A DNA stretch of 33,259 nt from GWF2-43-63 sp964559205 (GTDB taxonomy: Bacteria; Bacteroidota; Bacteroidia; Bacteroidales; DTU049). The stretch is from NCBI GenBank assembly GCA_964559205.1, contig CAZLHV010000011.1, forward strand, positions 1 through 33,259, read 5' to 3'. The notes below the pieces were generated by a model, which worked only from the letters and a program-made list of their open reading frames with translations, did not search any database and was not told where the DNA came from. A program made the translations under genes and the position numbers. Below are positions 17,697 to 24,133 of this stretch, in pieces; position 1 is the first letter of the stretch, and each line of letters starts with the position of its first letter.

Positions 17697-17951
17697 TCAA
17701 AAAGTGATTTTGTGAATCTTGCAATACCATTTCGGACTCGTTACGGTCAGTTTTACCTCATGACGTCCATCTTCATCGAAAGTGGTTACGGCTCTGGAGA
17801 ATGTCTTCATGCAGCCCATCACGTGAGCCGACTCGTTTTTTTGAATCTCAGCATATTCATCCTGCGAAAGAGTTCCGTATTTGCATGGAATAATTTCGTC
17901 TGTGTGTCCGTGTGGACATACCGGCTGTTCTTTAGGTTCATTTTCCATCAT
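17697..17951 (-). CDS. Small Cys/His-rich protein, unknown function
   Basis: 84 residues, acidic, no signal peptide or membrane segment. The N-terminus has CPHGHTDEIIPCKYG, and the C-terminus WYCKIHKITF, so the two ends could bind a metal ion between Cys and His residues. Four cysteines and several histidines are present in total. A start one codon later (second Met) is possible. The opposite-strand frame over the same bases has no protein-like character. I do not recognise a named family; the CPHGHxDEIIP opening resembles small uncharacterised proteins from Bacteroidota. Confidence 0.65.
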   Translation of the reverse strand: MMENEPKEQPVCPHGHTDEIIPCKYGTLSQDEYAEIQKNESAHVMGCMKTFSRAVTTFDEDGRHEVKLTVTSPKWYCKIHKITF

Positions 17952-18047
17952 CGCATGTATTTTGACAGGATAAAAATAGGCATTTTTCTCAAGTGATTTG
18001 CTTTCCGTTTATCTTCAGAATTTTATCGTTTGCGCAATCAGGAAATG

Positions 18048-18062
18048 TTTACTTTAGCACCC
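18048..18062 (+). promoter_or_regulatory. TTTACTTTAGCACCC motif upstream of the Rh channel
   Basis: This element lies 37 bases before the ATG and shares TTAGCACCC with the one before the deoxynucleoside kinase. The TACTTTAG part is one base from the TAnnTTTG -7 consensus. Confidence 0.4.
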
Positions 18063-18099
18063 TGCAATTAACAAAAATTATTTATCAAAAGCTTCAAAC

Positions 18100-19263
18100 A
18101 TGAAACTGAAAGCTGTTTTTATGTCATTGCTGGCTTTTCTGGGCGCATCGTTTGTGTCCATGGCCAATGAATCCGGAGCCAACTCACTGCCTCAGGAAAT
18201 TGTTGCCGATATGCATTACAACAAAGCCATTCACATTATGGCCATGTTGCTGATTGGATTCGGATTTCTCATGGTGTTTGTCCGAAAATACGGACGTTCG
18301 GCTCTGACCGCCACATTTTTGCTTGTCAGCGTCACCCTGCCTCTTTACATTCTTGCGAAAGGCAATCACTTTTTGGGTGAATCGCACAGCGAAATCGATA
18401 ATCTTATTTTCGCCGAATTTGCTGCAGCCAGTCTGCTCATTGCTGCAGGAGCTGTGCTTGGACGATTAAAAATGCCCCAATACATCATGCTCGGAGTGCT
18501 GTTTGTGCCATTTTACATGTTTAATGAATGGATGGTACTCGACAATGGTTTAGGAATCATCCCCCTGGGATCGGTGGTTGACACCGGAGGATCAATCGTA
18601 ATTCATGCCTTTGGAGCCATTTTCGGTCTGGGAGTGGCCTTAACCATGACCACCAGCAAAGAATTGGAAAAGCCTATTGAAGCTGATGCAACCAGTGACC
18701 GTTATTCGATGCTGGGAAGCATGGTTCTTTGGGTCTTCTGGCCAAGCTTTTGCTCAGTGCTTGTTGCTCCCGAACAAGTCCCTCACACCATTGTGAATGT
18801 TATCATTGCATTGTGCGGTTCAACACTGGCAACCTATATTTTTTCGATCCGGCTACGTAAAAAAATCAACATTGCCGATATTGCCAATGCTTCGCTTGCC
18901 GGTGGTGTAGCCATAGGTTCAACCTGTGCCGATGCCACCTACACGGCGGCGGCCATCATTGGTATCATGGCCGGAGGTTTATCCACTTTCGGGTTCGCAG
19001 TGATTCAGGCGCGGCAGCAAAAATGGATGAAACTCATCGACACCTGCGGGGTAACCAATCTACATGGTCTGCCAGGCTTAATGGGCGGATTTGCAGCATT
19101 ACCCATCATTCATGGCATCAACATGGGCGGCCATATGACCGGCATTGGCATCACCGTTCTTGTGGCCATTCTTGGCGGCATTGCCAGTGGAAAAATTCTT
19201 GCCCTGATGGGTCGTCGCGAAGAAGCCTACGAAGATGCCGAAGAGTTTCACGATGCGGAATAA
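18100..19263 (+). CDS. Rh-type ammonium channel (Amt/Rh superfamily)
   Basis: Polytopic inner-membrane channel for ammonia/ammonium. 387 residues: a signal-peptide-like start (1-22) then about eleven hydrophobic helices. Rh-like rather than AmtB-like signatures are VIHAFGAIFGL (first pore His at 169), ASLAGGVAIGS and DTCGVTNLHGLPGLMGG (second pore His at 322). AmtB-type signatures such as DxAGGxVVH are not seen. No glnK or P-II gene is adjacent, in keeping with Rh proteins not being coupled to GlnK. An acidic tail (EDAEEFHDAE) closes the protein. Confidence 0.88.
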   Translation: MKLKAVFMSLLAFLGASFVSMANESGANSLPQEIVADMHYNKAIHIMAMLLIGFGFLMVFVRKYGRSALTATFLLVSVTLPLYILAKGNHFLGESHSEIDNLIFAEFAAASLLIAAGAVLGRLKMPQYIMLGVLFVPFYMFNEWMVLDNGLGIIPLGSVVDTGGSIVIHAFGAIFGLGVALTMTTSKELEKPIEADATSDRYSMLGSMVLWVFWPSFCSVLVAPEQVPHTIVNVIIALCGSTLATYIFSIRLRKKINIADIANASLAGGVAIGSTCADATYTAAAIIGIMAGGLSTFGFAVIQARQQKWMKLIDTCGVTNLHGLPGLMGGFAALPIIHGINMGGHMTGIGITVLVAILGGIASGKILALMGRREEAYEDAEEFHDAE

Positions 19264-19387
19264 ACACCTCAGAGGTTCCGAGAAATCGACTGCATTACAA
19301 AACGGCATTGTGCCCGTCAAAAGAGCATGCTAAAAACGCATCCAGTTCTGTAAAACAAGCTGGAATCATCATCACATTGCTGAAATG

Positions 19388-19431
19388 AGCAACCTGCATC
19401 CTTTTTAACATGCAGTTGCTGATGCTTTTTT
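19388..19431 (+). terminator. Likely terminator region after the Rh channel gene
   Basis: Arms AGCAAC(C)TGCAT (19388-19399) and ATGCAGTTGCT (19410-19420) pair with one bulged C. A GATGC that can pair with the upstream GCATC is followed immediately by six Ts (19426-19431). Two overlapping hairpins are possible; either would end the channel transcript. Confidence 0.6.
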
Positions 19432-19445
19432 CTTGATAATCCTTT

Positions 19446-19471
19446 CAAAATTAGAATTTTTCGTAATTTTG
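19446..19471 (+). promoter_or_regulatory. -7 box within an inverted repeat, TPR lipoprotein gene
   Basis: TAATTTTG (19464-19471) matches TAnnTTTG. It is also the right arm of a perfect 8-bp inverted repeat with CAAAATTA at 19446-19453, so the promoter could overlap an operator. The ATG is 54 bases downstream. Confidence 0.4.
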
Positions 19472-19525
19472 AAACCGAAAACAAATAACGGCGTATAAAA
19501 GCACACATTACCAATCCATCAAACG

Positions 19526-19969
19526 ATGAAAAAGTTACTCTTGCCAATGATAATTCTGTTTGTAGCTCTGGGGGGATGCAAACAGAGTGCTCAGCTGTCG
19601 GGGAGTGAAGACGAATATGAATTGCTGAAAAAAGGATATAACCGCATCTCGGTAAAAGACTACAAAGGCGGCATCCAGATTTTTACAAAAATCATTGAGT
19701 TGAACCCCGAAAATGCCGAAGCTGTAGCCTACAGAGGTTTGTGCAAATATCATCTGAAGGACTTCGAAGGAGCCATTAAAGACTACGACCGCGCTTTAGA
19801 AATTCAACCCGGGTATGCCGAAGTGTACGATTTGCGTGGAATCGCAAAAGGAGAACTCGGCGACAAAGAAGGTGCCTGTGCCGACTGGAAAAAGGCTTTC
19901 GAGCTTGGACTGAAAGGGGCCTTTGACCTCATTCAGGAATTTTGCTGGGACGAACAACCCGAAAATTAA
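19526..19969 (+). CDS. TPR-repeat lipoprotein
   Basis: 147 residues. Signal peptide with lipobox ALGGC (lipidated Cys18), so it is predicted to be anchored in the outer or inner membrane leaflet facing the periplasm. About three tetratricopeptide repeats span residues 32-135, for example AYRGLCKYHLKDFEGAIKDY and VYDLRGIAKGELGDKEGAC. TPRs mediate protein contacts; the partner is unknown. Similar small TPR lipoproteins are frequent in Bacteroidota. A terminator-like hairpin sits 29 bases after the stop. Confidence 0.85.
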   Translation: MKKLLLPMIILFVALGGCKQSAQLSGSEDEYELLKKGYNRISVKDYKGGIQIFTKIIELNPENAEAVAYRGLCKYHLKDFEGAIKDYDRALEIQPGYAEVYDLRGIAKGELGDKEGACADWKKAFELGLKGAFDLIQEFCWDEQPEN

Positions 19970-19995
19970 CCTATTTCAGTCAAAAAATATTAATT

Positions 19996-20021
19996 TTAGC
20001 TCCCTATTGGGAGCTTTTTTT
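19996..20021 (+). terminator. Hairpin plus T-run directly before the M23 start codon
   Basis: AGCTCCC (19998-20004) and GGGAGCT (20009-20015) form a 7-bp stem with a 4-base loop, followed by seven Ts (to 20021). The next base is the A of ATG at 20022. It is a textbook intrinsic terminator for the TPR gene, yet it leaves no room for a ribosome-binding site. TTTTAGCTCCC at its left edge resembles the -7/start element seen before the kinase and Rh channel genes. Confidence 0.7.
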
Positions 20022-21683
20022 ATGATGCGTTCAATCCTGCTGATCATTTTTTTGTCTGCCTGCCTGATTTCAAAATCCCAGAGCAATGCCGGTTTTCCTT
20101 TAAGGCCACCCCTTGACCTCACCAGTGTTTTTGCTGAATATCGCAAAAACCACTTCCACTCAGGTATTGATTTACGCACCAACAACAAAACCGACAAAAG
20201 TGTGCTCAGTATTTGGGATGGGTACGTATCCCGCATTCGTTACAACGCTGCCTCATATGGCCGGGCAGTGTATGTGACCCACCCCAATGGTTACACCTCT
20301 GTGTATGGTCATCTGGATGCATTTGCACCGGCGATCGATTCGGTGGTGCAAGCATATCAGTATCTGCATCATACTTTTGAGACCGACATTGAGCCTGAGG
20401 CTGGACAAATTCCAGTGCGAAAAGGACAGGTGCTGGGTATTGCAGGAAACAGCGGTTATTCTTTTGGAGAACATCTTCATTTCGAAATTCGCGATGCTGC
20501 CACACAAGATCCCCTGAATCCCCTTCGCTTTTTTCCTTTGAACGACAACATGGAGCCGATATTCTATCAGATTATTGTGTATCAGCTGCAAAACGGAGGC
20601 TATTTACCCGCCGTTTCGAAAGCCTGGAAACTGAGAAAAACCGGCCAGACCTACGCAGCGATGAGCGATATTGTTGTCCCCGATACATTTTTTCTTGGAA
20701 TCGATGTACAAGACTACCAAAGTATTACCTATTTCAGACTGCTGCCACGAACCATAGAACTTTTGCTCGATGACACATTGGTGTGGAAAGTAGAATTTGA
20801 CCGGTTCTCGTTTGACCACACGACCGCATGTCGTGGGGTTTTCGACCACGAAGCAGGGCTGAACCGAAAACAGCAAATTGTGAGCACTTTCACCGGTAAC
20901 CGGGCTCAAATTCCTGCATACCGAGTGGTTAGCAACCGTGGCCTATTCTCCCTCCCCGACTATCTGCCCCACAAACTCAGCATCAAAGCGACCGATACCG
21001 AATTCAATTCGGCTGTTTGCAATGTAACCCTGCGTCGAAGCGTCACCGGCAAAGCCCCTGATGCAGGGCCCTATCAAATTCATCATCGCTACTTTCACGA
21101 GTTTTCTACTCCTAACGTATCTCTTCGTTGCGACACAGGAACATTTTACGCCGATCTTGCCCTAAACGAACCTTTACTGAAAGAAAACATGGGCGAAAAA
21201 GGCCCGGTCTGGCAAATCGGATATCCCGAAATACCGCTGTTGAAGCCCATGCTCCTGACCATAATCAACGACAGCCTGATGAACGAAAAAACCCTTCTCG
21301 CCCAAACCGAGCTCAATGTCATTCAAAAAACATGGAAGCCTCAAATCAACCAAGAGGGGTTTTACCAGATTTTAATTGATCGTCCCGGAACGTTCAAACT
21401 GATTCACGATACCATCGCTCCTTCGATTTCCAAAACCAATATTCCATCCAAGGGAAGACTCACATGGCAAAATGAAATCACATTCACTGTCACAGATAAT
21501 TCGGGCCAGATTGAATCATACAGTGCATGGATCGACGGTCAGTGGACATTAATGGTTTACGATTTAAAATACAACTTGTTTTCAATAAAGGTCAATCCTC
21601 AGCAAAAAGCCGGGATGAAATTGCTTGAAGTCAGTTTTACCGATTCCGCAGGCAATAAAACGATCAAAAGTTGGTCATTCTGA
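20022..21683 (+). CDS. M23 family metallopeptidase, secreted
   Basis: 553 residues from ATG at 20022 (or 552 from the next codon, also ATG). Signal peptide MMRSILLIIFLSACLISKSQ. The LytM-type catalytic domain is near the N-terminus (about 35-170) with HSGID (zinc His and Asp), YGHLD and GEHLHFEIRD. Downstream lies a ~380-residue beta-rich region without known catalytic motifs, including FTVTDNSGQIESYSAWIDGQ, resembling an immunoglobulin-like domain. This N-terminal peptidase with long beta extension is a common Bacteroidota architecture. It probably acts on peptidoglycan in the periplasm. The long frame reading back to 19923 runs into the TPR gene, so I reject it. Confidence 0.88.
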   Translation: MMRSILLIIFLSACLISKSQSNAGFPLRPPLDLTSVFAEYRKNHFHSGIDLRTNNKTDKSVLSIWDGYVSRIRYNAASYGRAVYVTHPNGYTSVYGHLDAFAPAIDSVVQAYQYLHHTFETDIEPEAGQIPVRKGQVLGIAGNSGYSFGEHLHFEIRDAATQDPLNPLRFFPLNDNMEPIFYQIIVYQLQNGGYLPAVSKAWKLRKTGQTYAAMSDIVVPDTFFLGIDVQDYQSITYFRLLPRTIELLLDDTLVWKVEFDRFSFDHTTACRGVFDHEAGLNRKQQIVSTFTGNRAQIPAYRVVSNRGLFSLPDYLPHKLSIKATDTEFNSAVCNVTLRRSVTGKAPDAGPYQIHHRYFHEFSTPNVSLRCDTGTFYADLALNEPLLKENMGEKGPVWQIGYPEIPLLKPMLLTIINDSLMNEKTLLAQTELNVIQKTWKPQINQEGFYQILIDRPGTFKLIHDTIAPSISKTNIPSKGRLTWQNEITFTVTDNSGQIESYSAWIDGQWTLMVYDLKYNLFSIKVNPQQKAGMKLLEVSFTDSAGNKTIKSWSF

Positions 21684-21853
21684 ATGAAACATTGTGAATT
21701 TTGTTAAATTTTTCAAGGATTTGTTTACAGTGAAACAACTCCGGATTTGATAAAAATGAAAGATATGCCTTGAAAACTCCCTTTGGTGCAATATTTCAAA
21801 ACCAATCAGCGCTATAATTATTGAACAGGTACGTCAAAGCCCTTGTATTTTTA

Positions 21854-21885
21854 TTTGTGAAAAGTGCACCATTTTTGTATCTTGC
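21854..21885 (+). promoter_or_regulatory. Predicted promoter (TTTG-N20-TATCTTGC)
   Basis: A -33 TTTG (21854-21857) and a near-consensus -7 TATCTTGC (21878-21885) are separated by 20 bases, the expected spacing. The ATG is at 21904. Confidence 0.6.
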
Positions 21886-21903
21886 TTAACCAAACACCGG
21901 GAT

Positions 21904-22506
21904 ATGAGAAATTTTATCTTTGCTGCCATCTTGCTGGCCCCGCTTTTCATCAATGCTCAGTCCATCGTGGGTCATTGGACGTATTCAACCATTTCGGCCG
22001 ATTTCTATGCCGATTCAACCTATGGGGTCAGACTGGGAACCACGCTGGCTGACTCAGGCACTTACCATATGGCTGGAGGGTATATCGATTTCATTACATC
22101 AAATGGTGTGGGATGCATTCCGGGCGATTCCGGACATTATACCATCATTTTCAACAACCCCGACAATGTGACGCTTATTCCCGAATCGGATGAATGCTCG
22201 CTGCGAGGCAGCACCCTTTCGTCGGTGACCTTCACGCGCGAAACCACGTCGGTTTACGAAAGTGGAAACAATGTTTCGTGGAGCTTTGAATTTAATGCCA
22301 ATTTGAATTTGCTGATTATCAACACCACGGGAAGGTTCACCAATCTTTCGGTGATGGATATAGCCGGAAACAGTGTATTTTCGACCGATGCCGACTTTTC
22401 GGGCAAAACTTCTGTGCAAATTCCTGCACTTCCGGCTGGGCTTTACATCATCCGCATTTCGAACAGCCGAAACGCACTGGCAAAAAAATGGATGAAACAA
22501 AGCTGA
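21904..22506 (+). CDS. Small secreted protein, lipocalin-like with T9SS-type tail
   Basis: 200 residues. Signal peptide MRNFIFAAILLAPLFINAQ. The first ~110 mature residues (IVGHWTYSTISADFYADSTY, GTYHMAGGYIDFI) have the strand pattern of small lipocalin-like 'GxW' domains found in Bacteroidota. The last ~75 residues (LNLLIINTTGRFTNLSVMDI, GLYIIRIS) look like a T9SS type A C-terminal domain without the leading YPNP. Role unknown; export to the surface is inferred from the domain and from porQ in the same window. Confidence 0.72.
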   Translation: MRNFIFAAILLAPLFINAQSIVGHWTYSTISADFYADSTYGVRLGTTLADSGTYHMAGGYIDFITSNGVGCIPGDSGHYTIIFNNPDNVTLIPESDECSLRGSTLSSVTFTRETTSVYESGNNVSWSFEFNANLNLLIINTTGRFTNLSVMDIAGNSVFSTDADFSGKTSVQIPALPAGLYIIRISNSRNALAKKWMKQS

Positions 22507-22551
22507 AAGGGTAAAATTGAGCTTGTTCTCAATGCATAACAACGCTTCTTC

Positions 22552-22586
22552 AAAAACACATTGGCCACCTTGTCAGTGTGTTTTTT
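22552..22586 (+). terminator. Rho-independent terminator
   Basis: Arms AAAAACACATTG (22552-22563) and CAGTGTGTTTTT (22574-22585) pair with one G-U around a 10-base loop and run into T residues. It ends the transcript of the small secreted protein. Confidence 0.75.
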
Positions 22587-22614
22587 AGCAAGAAGGAAAC
22601 TTAAAATTCACTGT

Positions 22615-22646
22615 TTTGTACATTTGTGAAAAAACAACTACTTTTG
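22615..22646 (+). promoter_or_regulatory. Predicted promoter (TTTG-N20-TACTTTTG)
   Basis: TTTG at 22615-22618 and TACTTTTG at 22639-22646 with exactly 20 bases between match both Bacteroidota promoter elements. The -7 box ends five bases before the ATG at 22652, so the message would be leaderless or nearly so. Confidence 0.7.
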
Positions 22647-22651
22647 ATCAC

Positions 22652-23449
22652 ATGAAAAAAGTTGGATTTGTTTTTTCCTTCTTCACACTGAGTTTTTTGG
22701 TGATTCCGCAAGCACTTGCTGCAGATTCAATTTCCCAAAACAGTGACTTAATCAAACAAGAACACATAAATGATTCATTACATAAACATTTCACAACAGG
22801 TATTCAGTTTGGCTATGGTTTTTCTTTTCCACATGAAATGATAATGCCTCAAGTAAGCATGACCTCAGATTTGATAGGTTATGAAAAAAAATTATCCATT
22901 TCTCCACAATTGGGATTAAGTTCAAGCTACAGACTTTTCAATAATAAAATGGAAATCGGACTAGGGTTAATGTTTAATCGCGATTTGCAAATTTTTAAAA
23001 CCGACTCAGCACTAATCAATGAATTCATTGCTGATGGCTATCATCCTAATGAGAAATATCGAGAAACAGAAAAATTCATCATTCATGGAAATAACATGAG
23101 TGCTCAATTGGAGCTTGCATATTATATTGTTCCAAAGTTGGCTATTCAGATTAATGTCAATCGTTCCATGGTTTTATTTGCCAGCGTAAAACGTGAATTA
23201 TATTCAGATGAAAATAAAATTGAAAAAATTACTATTTCAAATGGCGAAAACTTACCTGAATATATTCCTTTCGCCTATGACAGGATGACATACTCCTTAC
23301 GACTGATTACATCTTATTTTACCTTTCAAGCTGGAAGGAAAATGTCATTGAAGCCAGGCCTTCGTCTCGACTTTCAGGGGTTGTTATCAAGTCAGGTCAT
23401 TTGTTTAAGCTCTGTTGGTGTTTTTTTAACATTAGATTTAAACAGATAG
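22652..23449 (+). CDS. Predicted outer-membrane beta-barrel protein, unknown
   Basis: 265 residues from ATG 22652 (the frame extends to 22616 but the promoter lies between). Signal peptide MKKVGFVFSFFTLSFLVIPQALA. The mature protein alternates aromatic-rich strands and short loops (FTTGIQFGYGFSFPHEMIMP, ISPQLGLSSSYRLFNNKMEI, SAQLELAYYIVPKLAIQIN, MSLKPGLRLDF), the pattern of an eight- to ten-strand barrel as in OmpW/PorT-like proteins. Codons are AT-rich relative to the flanking housekeeping genes, suggesting recent acquisition or relaxed selection. No named family is recognised. Confidence 0.65.
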   Translation: MKKVGFVFSFFTLSFLVIPQALAADSISQNSDLIKQEHINDSLHKHFTTGIQFGYGFSFPHEMIMPQVSMTSDLIGYEKKLSISPQLGLSSSYRLFNNKMEIGLGLMFNRDLQIFKTDSALINEFIADGYHPNEKYRETEKFIIHGNNMSAQLELAYYIVPKLAIQINVNRSMVLFASVKRELYSDENKIEKITISNGENLPEYIPFAYDRMTYSLRLITSYFTFQAGRKMSLKPGLRLDFQGLLSSQVICLSSVGVFLTLDLNR

Positions 23450-23453
23450 AAAT

Positions 23454-23633
23454 ATGAAAAATATTGTTCTATCATTTTTATTGATTCAATTATTCCAAGT
23501 TGCTTTTGGACAAAATCTTATTTCTAATTCAAGTTTTGAAAACAAATCGAATAATCCAGTTTCAATTGCCCAGACAGACTTTATACTATATTGGTATAAT
23601 TCTCAAAAATTGAAGAGCTTACGCTGTATGTGA
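23454..23633 (+). pseudogene. Broken 5' end of a secreted-protein gene
   Basis: 59 codons from ATG 23454, four bases after the barrel protein's stop. The start is a normal signal peptide (MKNIVLSFLLIQLFQVAFGQ) followed by NLISNSSFENKSNNPVSIAQ, which matches the 'N-x-SFE' opening of large Bacteroidota surface or OmpA-family proteins. The frame ends prematurely with LKSLRCM and TGA. From about 23600 the DNA instead encodes, in another frame, the tail of a different protein. I read this as a 5' gene fragment joined to foreign 3' sequence by a deletion. Confidence 0.65.
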
Positions 23634-23665
23634 TTGAGTTGGAGAAGAAAATTGTTGGAGAATAG
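23600..23665 (+). pseudogene. 3' remnant of an endosialidase-chaperone (tail fibre) gene
   Basis: From 23600 the frame reads FSKIEELTLYVIELEKKIV and ends with GE and TAG at 23663-23665; a TAA sits directly upstream. KIEELTLYVIELEKK is the coiled-coil end typical of Bacteroidota proteins with a C-terminal intramolecular chaperone of endosialidase domain. Only the last ~20 codons remain, so it is a scar and not a gene. It overlaps the end of the truncated 5' fragment in a different frame. Confidence 0.6.
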
Positions 23666-23702
23666 ACGTAATTTTGCTGTATTGTAAAAATCAAATAAAG
23701 AG

Positions 23703-23963
23703 ATGTATATGAGGCAATTACTATTTATTGCAATGGCACTGTACTCTATGTTTTGCACAGCTCAAGTTGGGCAGCAAATTAATATTGATGATGAAGCTTT
23801 TCGACAAACTCTTTTTCAACCATTGAAGCATGACCGCATATACCAATTGAGAATTAAAACAGAAAGTTTTAATGAAGAGGATTTATTGTTATGTGTCAAT
23901 GTTCATTTTACAAAATGGGGTGAACACTTGATTATGAATGCAGGAGCAGGTTTGTTTCCATAA
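23703..23963 (+). CDS. Small secreted protein or gene fragment, unknown
   Basis: 86 codons (or 84 from the ATG at 23709). Signal peptide MYMRQLLFIAMALYSMFCTA, then 65 residues including YQLRIKTESFNEEDLLLCVN with no recognisable family. The opening and base composition resemble the broken gene just upstream, and the protein ends abruptly in GAGLFP, so it may be another truncated 5' end. It might equally be a genuine short exported protein. Confidence 0.4.
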   Translation: MYMRQLLFIAMALYSMFCTAQVGQQINIDDEAFRQTLFQPLKHDRIYQLRIKTESFNEEDLLLCVNVHFTKWGEHLIMNAGAGLFP

Positions 23964-24089
23964 TAAGACTGGCCGAAAGCTAGAGTTTGCGCAGCGGTCT
24001 ACACTACACCTCTTTTGCGCAAAACTGGGAAAAGTTCGATTTTTCGGAAAAATGTTGGCACAGGCATTATTCCATAAAAGTAGGCCTCG
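23940..24089. repeat. Imperfect direct repeat with internal inverted repeat
   Basis: The segment at about 23943-23972 (GGAGCAGGTTTGTTTCCATA onward) and that at about 24058-24087 (GGCACAGGCATTATTCCATA onward) match at roughly three quarters of positions. Between them is an 8-bp inverted repeat TTTGCGCA (23986-23993) / TGCGCAAA (24016-24023). No credible protein is encoded across it. It may be a non-coding repeat family or debris. Confidence 0.35.
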
Positions 24090-24133
24090 TGAAATCGTTT
24101 TAGCTGCAGCAATTTCAGACAAAAGATTGTTTT

